A stretch of 7,499 bases of DNA from QNYQ01 sp964542985 (GTDB taxonomy: Archaea > Thermoproteota > Thermoprotei_A > Sulfolobales > Pyrodictiaceae). Both the position numbers and the translations under genes were made by a program. Below the pieces are notes generated by a model that searched no databases, was not told the origin of the DNA, and was given only the letters and a program-made list of their open reading frames with translations. Location of the stretch: positions 1 through 7,499 of the forward strand of contig CAZIWH010000074.1 in NCBI GenBank assembly GCA_964542985.1, written 5' to 3'. Below, in pieces: positions 4,373 to 7,499 of the stretch; the stretch's first letter is position 1; every line of letters starts with the position of its first letter.

Positions 4373-5728
4373 TTGCATGGTGTCTATGGCATCCGTGCCT
4401 CGCAGAGGGAGGACATCCTGCCCGACAAATGGTACAACATTCTCCCCGACCTTCCGGAGCCGCTGCCCCAGCCTAGGAAGCCGGACGGGAGCATCGTTAC
4501 GCCGAAGGATCTTGAGCCAATATTTCCCAGGGCTCTGATAGAGCAGGAGATGAGCACCGAGCGGTGGATACCGATACCCGAGGAGGTGCGCCGCATCTAC
4601 CTCGAGATGGGCAGGCCCACGCCCCTGTTCCGGGCGAGGAGGCTGGAGGAAGCTCTCGACACCCCAGCCAAGATATACTACAAGTACGAGGGCGTCTTAC
4701 CCACGGGAAGCCATAAGATAAACACGGCGCTCGCGCAAGCCTACTACAATAAGCTGGAGGGCACCAGGAGGCTCACCACCGAGACCGGGGCAGGCCAGTG
4801 GGGTAGTGCACTCGCGCTCGCCGGCGCCGTGTTCGGGCTCAAGGTAAGGGTCTACATGGTGAAGGTAAGCTACATGCAGAAGCCGTACCGACGTATAGTG
4901 ATGCAGACCTACGGCGCCGAGGTCATCCCGAGCCCCAGCCCCTACACCGAGGCGGGCCGCAGGATACTGGAACAAGACCCTGACAACCCTGGCAGTCTCG
5001 GGATAGCGATAAGCGAGGCGATAGAGGATGCGCTGAAGCACCCTGACACGAAATACAGCCTCGGCAGCGTGCTGAACCACGTGCTGCTCCACCAGACCGT
5101 GATAGGCCTGGAGGCGAAGAAGCAGATGGAGGAGCTGGGCGAGTACCCCGACGTAGTGATAGGCGCCGTGGGCGGGGGGAGCAACTACGCCGGCCTCTCC
5201 TATCCCTTCGTCTACGACAGGCTCCGCGGCAAAACAGAGACCGAGTTCATAGCGGTGGAGCCCCGCGCGGCTCCTAGTATGACCCGGGGCGAGTATCGCT
5301 ACGACTTCGGCGACACAGCCGGGCTCACACCACTCCTTAAGATGCACACCATAGGCCACCGCTACGTCCCGCCGCCGATACACGCCGGCGGCCTACGCTA
5401 CCACGGCGTGGCCCCCACTATGAGCATCCTCGTGAAGCACGGTATCATAAAACCCATAGCCTACAAGCAGACCGAAGTCTTCGAGGCGGCGGTGTTCTTC
5501 GCCCGCACCGAGGGCATCATACCGGCCCCCGAGAGCGCCCACGCAGTCAAGGCCGCGATAGACGCCGCCCTAGAGGCCAAGAAGCGGGGCGAGAAGAAGG
5601 TGATACTCTTCAATCTGAGCGGCCACGGCCTACTAGACCTCAAGGGCTACGAGGACTACCTAGATGGCAAGCTCAAGGACGCCGAGCCCGAGGAGATAGA
5701 CCTAAGCTACCTCCCCAAGATAGAGTAA
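4373..5728 (+). CDS. trpB2: tryptophan synthase beta chain, TrpB2 type
   Basis: A PLP enzyme of 451 residues from this start, which joins indole to a serine-type substrate to make tryptophan. The long N-terminal segment (WYNILPDLPEPLP, residues 20-32, and the insertion through residue 80) marks the TrpB2 branch rather than the shorter TrpB1. Lys115 in TGSHKIN binds PLP, Glu137 in TETGAGQWG is the catalytic acid, GGGSN (267-271) holds the cofactor phosphate, and SGHG (416-419) lies near the C-terminus. No trpA or other trp gene is adjacent, and TrpB2 lacks the contacts TrpB1 makes with TrpA. For a crenarchaeal TrpB2, O-phosphoserine has been reported as the preferred substrate. I chose TTG 4373 because GGGTG lies seven bases upstream and the TATA-like box at 4300-4308 puts the transcript start after GTG 4316. 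The longer frame from 4316 would add 19 residues. Confidence 0.95.
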   Translation: MHGVYGIRASQREDILPDKWYNILPDLPEPLPQPRKPDGSIVTPKDLEPIFPRALIEQEMSTERWIPIPEEVRRIYLEMGRPTPLFRARRLEEALDTPAKIYYKYEGVLPTGSHKINTALAQAYYNKLEGTRRLTTETGAGQWGSALALAGAVFGLKVRVYMVKVSYMQKPYRRIVMQTYGAEVIPSPSPYTEAGRRILEQDPDNPGSLGIAISEAIEDALKHPDTKYSLGSVLNHVLLHQTVIGLEAKKQMEELGEYPDVVIGAVGGGSNYAGLSYPFVYDRLRGKTETEFIAVEPRAAPSMTRGEYRYDFGDTAGLTPLLKMHTIGHRYVPPPIHAGGLRYHGVAPTMSILVKHGIIKPIAYKQTEVFEAAVFFARTEGIIPAPESAHAVKAAIDAALEAKKRGEKKVILFNLSGHGLLDLKGYEDYLDGKLKDAEPEEIDLSYLPKIE

Positions 5729-5735
5729 AACACAC

Positions 5736-5740
5736 TTTTT
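5736..5740 (+). terminator. T-run terminator after trpB2
   Basis: TTTTT begins eight bases past the trpB2 stop in otherwise GC-rich sequence. Archaeal RNA polymerase commonly terminates at such T runs without a hairpin. The run is short, so some read-through toward tRNA-Pro is possible. Confidence 0.45.
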
Positions 5741-5771
5741 CGTCCCGCATAGAGGCGCTAGGAGCGTAACC

Positions 5772-5780
5772 CCGATAAAC
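5772..5780 (+). promoter_or_regulatory. weak TATA-like box ahead of tRNA-Pro
   Basis: CCGATAAAC, about 45-50 bases before the mature tRNA 5' end, is the best AT-rich element in the spacer. It would give a leader of roughly 20-25 bases for RNase P to remove. The match is weak. Confidence 0.3.
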
Positions 5781-5822
5781 CGGCCCGGAGGGTAGGGCCT
5801 AGAGGTCATGGAGACCCTGCAC

Positions 5823-5933
5823 GGGGCCGTCGTCTAGCTTGGCAGGATGCGGGGCTTGGGACCGCCCAGGCGGCTAGACGCGGGGCGGCAGGGACCCCCG
5901 TGGTCCCGGGTTCAAATCCCGGCGGCCCCACCA
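5823..5933 (+). tRNA. tRNA-Pro (anticodon UGG), intron-containing
   Basis: The acceptor arms GGGGCCG (5823-5829) and CGGCCCC (5923-5929) pair fully, followed by discriminator A and encoded CCA. The T arm is CCGGG-TTCAAAT-CCCGG, and the D stem GTCT/GGAT has G-U pairs. The anticodon stem is CGGGG/CCCCG with mature loop CTTGGGC, giving anticodon TGG, which reads Pro codons CCA and CCG. A 34-base intron interrupts the loop after position 37. The gene follows the trpB2 T run and is convergent with the SDR gene, about 100 bases away. Confidence 0.95.
5861..5894 (+). other. archaeal tRNA intron (position 37/38) in tRNA-Pro
   Basis: A canonical bulge-helix-bulge is visible. Exon CTTG (5855-5858) pairs with intron CAGG (5889-5892) through one T-G wobble. 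The bulges are GG|A at the 5' site and GA|C at the 3' site. The intron helix CCGCCC (5862-5867) pairs perfectly with GGGCGG (5883-5888). Removal restores a seven-base anticodon loop. Confidence 0.93.
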
Positions 5934-6035
5934 GCCCTATCCATGCTTCTCCCCCGAGAGGCTCCTTGGAGGGCTCACAGTGAGCGCCTGCAGTGCATCC
6001 GGAAAGCCTTGAGGCCTACACTCTGCGAGAGCGAG
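5934..6035. other. spacer between tRNA-Pro and the SDR gene
   Basis: About 100 bases separate the convergent tRNA-Pro and SDR genes. I see no gene, strong hairpin or T run on either strand, so termination here is not explained by an obvious signal. Confidence 0.4.
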
Positions 6036-6824
6036 CTAGAAGACGCTGTTCAGCCTACCCCCGTCCACGGGTACCGAGGCTCCGCTGACGTAGCTGGCTA
6101 GGGGGCTTAGGAGGAACGCGACTACCCAGCCGAGCTCTCTGGGGTCGCCTATCCTGCCGAGCGGCACCTGGCTACCCATCTCCTTTATGACCTCCTCCAT
6201 GGGTTTGCCGGTCTCCCGGGCCCGTTTCTCGGCTAGGCTCCTCACCCTGTCGGTTAGGAAGTAGCCTGGGAGCACGGCGTTGACCCTTACCCCGCGGGGG
6301 CCTAGCTCTTTGGCGAGGGTGCGGACTAGGCCGTGGATGCTTATCCGGAGCACGTTGCTCAGCGCTATGTCGGGTATCGGCTCCCTCACCGCTATGCTAG
6401 TCACATAGACCAGTCCGCCCCGGGGGCCACCCCGTAGCCTTGGGGCTAGGAGGCGGGCAAACCAGACGGGGGAGAGGGCTAGGCCATGGCTCCACTTGAG
6501 CCACTCCTCCTCGGGCACCTCGAGGACCCTGCCGGGCGGCGGAGGCGGGGGCACGTAGACGCCGGCGTCTAGGCCTCCGAGCAGCCTCTCTGCCTCGGCG
6601 ACAAGCCTCTCTACATTCTCCAGGCTGTTAAGGTCGGCGGGAACCCCATAGACTTCTCCCAGGGCTCTCAGCTCGGCCACAGCCTTCTCCACCGTCTCCC
6701 TCCTGGAGCCATTTATGACGACGCGGGCCCCCTCCTCTAGGAGCACCTCAGCTACCCCGCGGCCCAGGCCCCGGGTAGAAGCTGTCACGAGGACACGGAG
6801 CCCCTCAAGGCCCAGCCTGCCCAC
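6036..6824 (-). CDS. short-chain dehydrogenase/reductase-like protein with degenerate active site
   Basis: A 262-residue Rossmann-fold protein of the SDR superfamily, normal in length. The dinucleotide-binding motif TASTRGLG (14-21) is close to the usual TGxxxGxG, and VNAVLPGYFLTDR (181-193) is the typical SDR stretch after the active site. The catalytic part is unusual. Ser143 is present, but the place of the Tyr is held by Leu155/Ser156 in PDIALSNVLR, and no Lys lies four residues on (Leu159/Arg160). The NNAG region is replaced by a six-proline run, VPPPPPPG (91-98). This resembles the 'beta-ketoacyl-ACP reductase-like' SDR subgroup that includes an Aeropyrum protein and lacks the classical tetrad. 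The substrate is unknown and ordinary reductase activity is doubtful. The start is GTG 6824, with GGAGGGG six bases upstream. The longer TTG 6860 frame would begin inside the AT-rich promoter box. Confidence 0.87.
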   Translation of the reverse strand: MGRLGLEGLRVLVTASTRGLGRGVAEVLLEEGARVVINGSRRETVEKAVAELRALGEVYGVPADLNSLENVERLVAEAERLLGGLDAGVYVPPPPPPGRVLEVPEEEWLKWSHGLALSPVWFARLLAPRLRGGPRGGLVYVTSIAVREPIPDIALSNVLRISIHGLVRTLAKELGPRGVRVNAVLPGYFLTDRVRSLAEKRARETGKPMEEVIKEMGSQVPLGRIGDPRELGWVVAFLLSPLASYVSGASVPVDGGRLNSVF

Positions 6825-6856
6825 AGCCTGCCCCTCCGGAGCAGGGAGGGCTTCGC

Positions 6857-6866
6857 CCAATTAATG
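6857..6866. promoter_or_regulatory. candidate shared promoter box of the SDR gene (-) and fau-1 (+)
   Basis: CCAATTAATG, with the palindrome ATTAAT, is the only AT-rich element between the divergent genes. Read on the plus strand it predicts a transcript start near 6889, 13 bases before GTG 6902. Read on the minus strand it predicts a start near 6835, just ahead of GTG 6824. Confidence 0.5.
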
Positions 6867-6901
6867 CCGCAGCGGCGGCCCTGGGAAGGGGGTTGGCAGC
6901 C

Positions 6902-7499
6902 GTGGCTTCCAGGCCGCTGAGGGTGAGAATACGCGGCATATACGCGACGGCGTTGACGCAGCTGGCGCTCGAGGAGGGCTGGCAGGTCGTCCAGGCCTCG
7001 GCGGTCATTGCTGACAGGTTTGGGCTGCCGCAGCTTGACGTGCCGCCCGACGCGACCTTGAAGGCCGGTGACAGGGAGCCGTCGGAGCTGGTCGTGATCG
7101 GCTACACGTGGGCCACGGAGAGGATTCTAGAGGCTCTGCGGAGGAGGCTCCCCTACGGCTTCTACTGGGTGTCCCGGCTCCCCCTGCACGCTACCGTGGT
7201 TGCGAGGAGCCTCGGCGGCTGCCGCGCAGAGGTCGCTGGCGCCGAAGCCGAGGTCGCCGCGGACCGGTGCCCCGGGGAGGGCGAGTACCTGGTCGCTGGC
7301 GTCGTGAGGCCTGGCGTGAAGCCTGGAGAGACACCCAGGCTCTCACCCGGGGCAAGGGTGCTCGGCGATTACGCGATCCTCTATGAGGCGGAGAAGCCAC
7401 GGGTCACGGTCAGCGAGCACGTGAGGAATCCAGCCCGGAGGGCCGAGCTGATAGCCCTGGCGGCTGACTATGCTGCACGGGGCCTCGGGGTGCACTGGA
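6902..7499 (+). CDS. fau-1: ribonuclease FAU-1 (RNase E/G-like RNA-binding protein), N-terminal part, cut by the window edge
   Basis: An open frame from GTG 6902 to the window end (199 full codons, no stop) matches the archaeal FAU-1 family. These RNA-binding proteins carry an S1-like domain fused to a DUF402 region. They are related to RNase E/G and were shown in Thermococcales to bind AU-rich RNA and act in 5S rRNA maturation. The N-terminus VRIRGIYATALTQLAL followed by QASAVIADRFGL is the family signature. RRLPYGFYWV and GDYAILYE, then SEHVRNPARRAELI (about residue 173 on), align with the conserved order in known FAU-1. The family is roughly 460-480 residues, so rather less than half is present. 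A GGGGGTT purine stretch lies seven bases before GTG 6902; an alternative GTG at 6923 has no such site. The gene is divergent from the SDR gene. Confidence 0.92.
   Translation, partial: MASRPLRVRIRGIYATALTQLALEEGWQVVQASAVIADRFGLPQLDVPPDATLKAGDREPSELVVIGYTWATERILEALRRRLPYGFYWVSRLPLHATVVARSLGGCRAEVAGAEAEVAADRCPGEGEYLVAGVVRPGVKPGETPRLSPGARVLGDYAILYEAEKPRVTVSEHVRNPARRAELIALAADYAARGLGVHW

Noticed and set aside
4697..5383. 228-codon open frame on the minus strand
   Set aside because: It lies wholly antisense to the highly conserved trpB2 and is His/Tyr/Val-biased in the way expected from reading GC-rich codons backwards.
5847..6101. 84-codon frame starting inside tRNA-Pro
   Set aside because: It begins in the tRNA D arm and ends antisense to the SDR gene; it is an artefact of those features.
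7108..7386. Arg-rich 92-codon frame, and an opposing one at 7191-7400
   Set aside because: Both are out-of-frame readings of fau-1, whose frame aligns with the family along its whole visible length.
1..7499. CRISPR array, insertion sequence or attachment site
   Set aside because: I saw no regularly spaced direct repeats, transposase motifs or terminal inverted repeats. The lipS2/tRNA-Gln overlap was considered as an integration scar, but no duplicated tRNA 3' fragment was found.

Overview
The window looks like a hyperthermophilic crenarchaeon (Thermoproteota), most likely of the Desulfurococcales/Pyrodictiaceae type. I cannot fix the genus. The evidence is high G+C, frequent AGG and ATA codons, many GTG and TTG starts, short spacers with TATA-like boxes, an RNase of the archaeal FAU-1 family, a TrpB2-type tryptophan synthase beta chain, and tRNA genes with encoded CCA. 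Two of the three tRNA genes carry archaeal introns that fold into bulge-helix-bulge (BHB) splice motifs.

Left part (1-2867). The first bases may hold the start of a leftward gene. Next come a small lipoate-protein ligase accessory domain (LplB, +), a BCP/PrxQ-type peroxiredoxin (-) whose 3' end overlaps lplB, and two consecutive radical-SAM genes (+) that look like the archaeal split lipoyl synthase LipS1 and LipS2. LplB plus LipS1/LipS2 make a lipoate-assembly locus: the ligase charges lipoyl-domain proteins with octanoate or lipoate, and the LipS pair inserts the two sulfurs. The lipS2 frame has no stop at the usual family end and runs on, antisense, through most of a tRNA-Gln(CUG) gene.

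Middle part (2868-4315). A 200-base spacer holds candidate promoter boxes. It is followed by a small gene of unknown function (+), an intron-containing tRNA with a CAU anticodon (+), and a pyrrolidone-carboxylate peptidase (-) that ends one base after the tRNA's CCA.

Right part (4316-7499). A stand-alone TrpB2 gene (+) is followed by a T run, then an intron-containing tRNA-Pro(UGG) (+). A short-chain dehydrogenase-like gene (-) with a degenerate active site comes next, and it is divergent from a FAU-1-type ribonuclease gene that leaves the window at the right edge.

There are repeated divergent gene pairs (bcp/lipS1, pcp/trpB2, SDR/fau-1). Each has one short AT-rich, near-symmetric box in its spacer, which may drive both directions. 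No spacer exceeds about 200 bases. I saw no CRISPR array, insertion sequence or rRNA.
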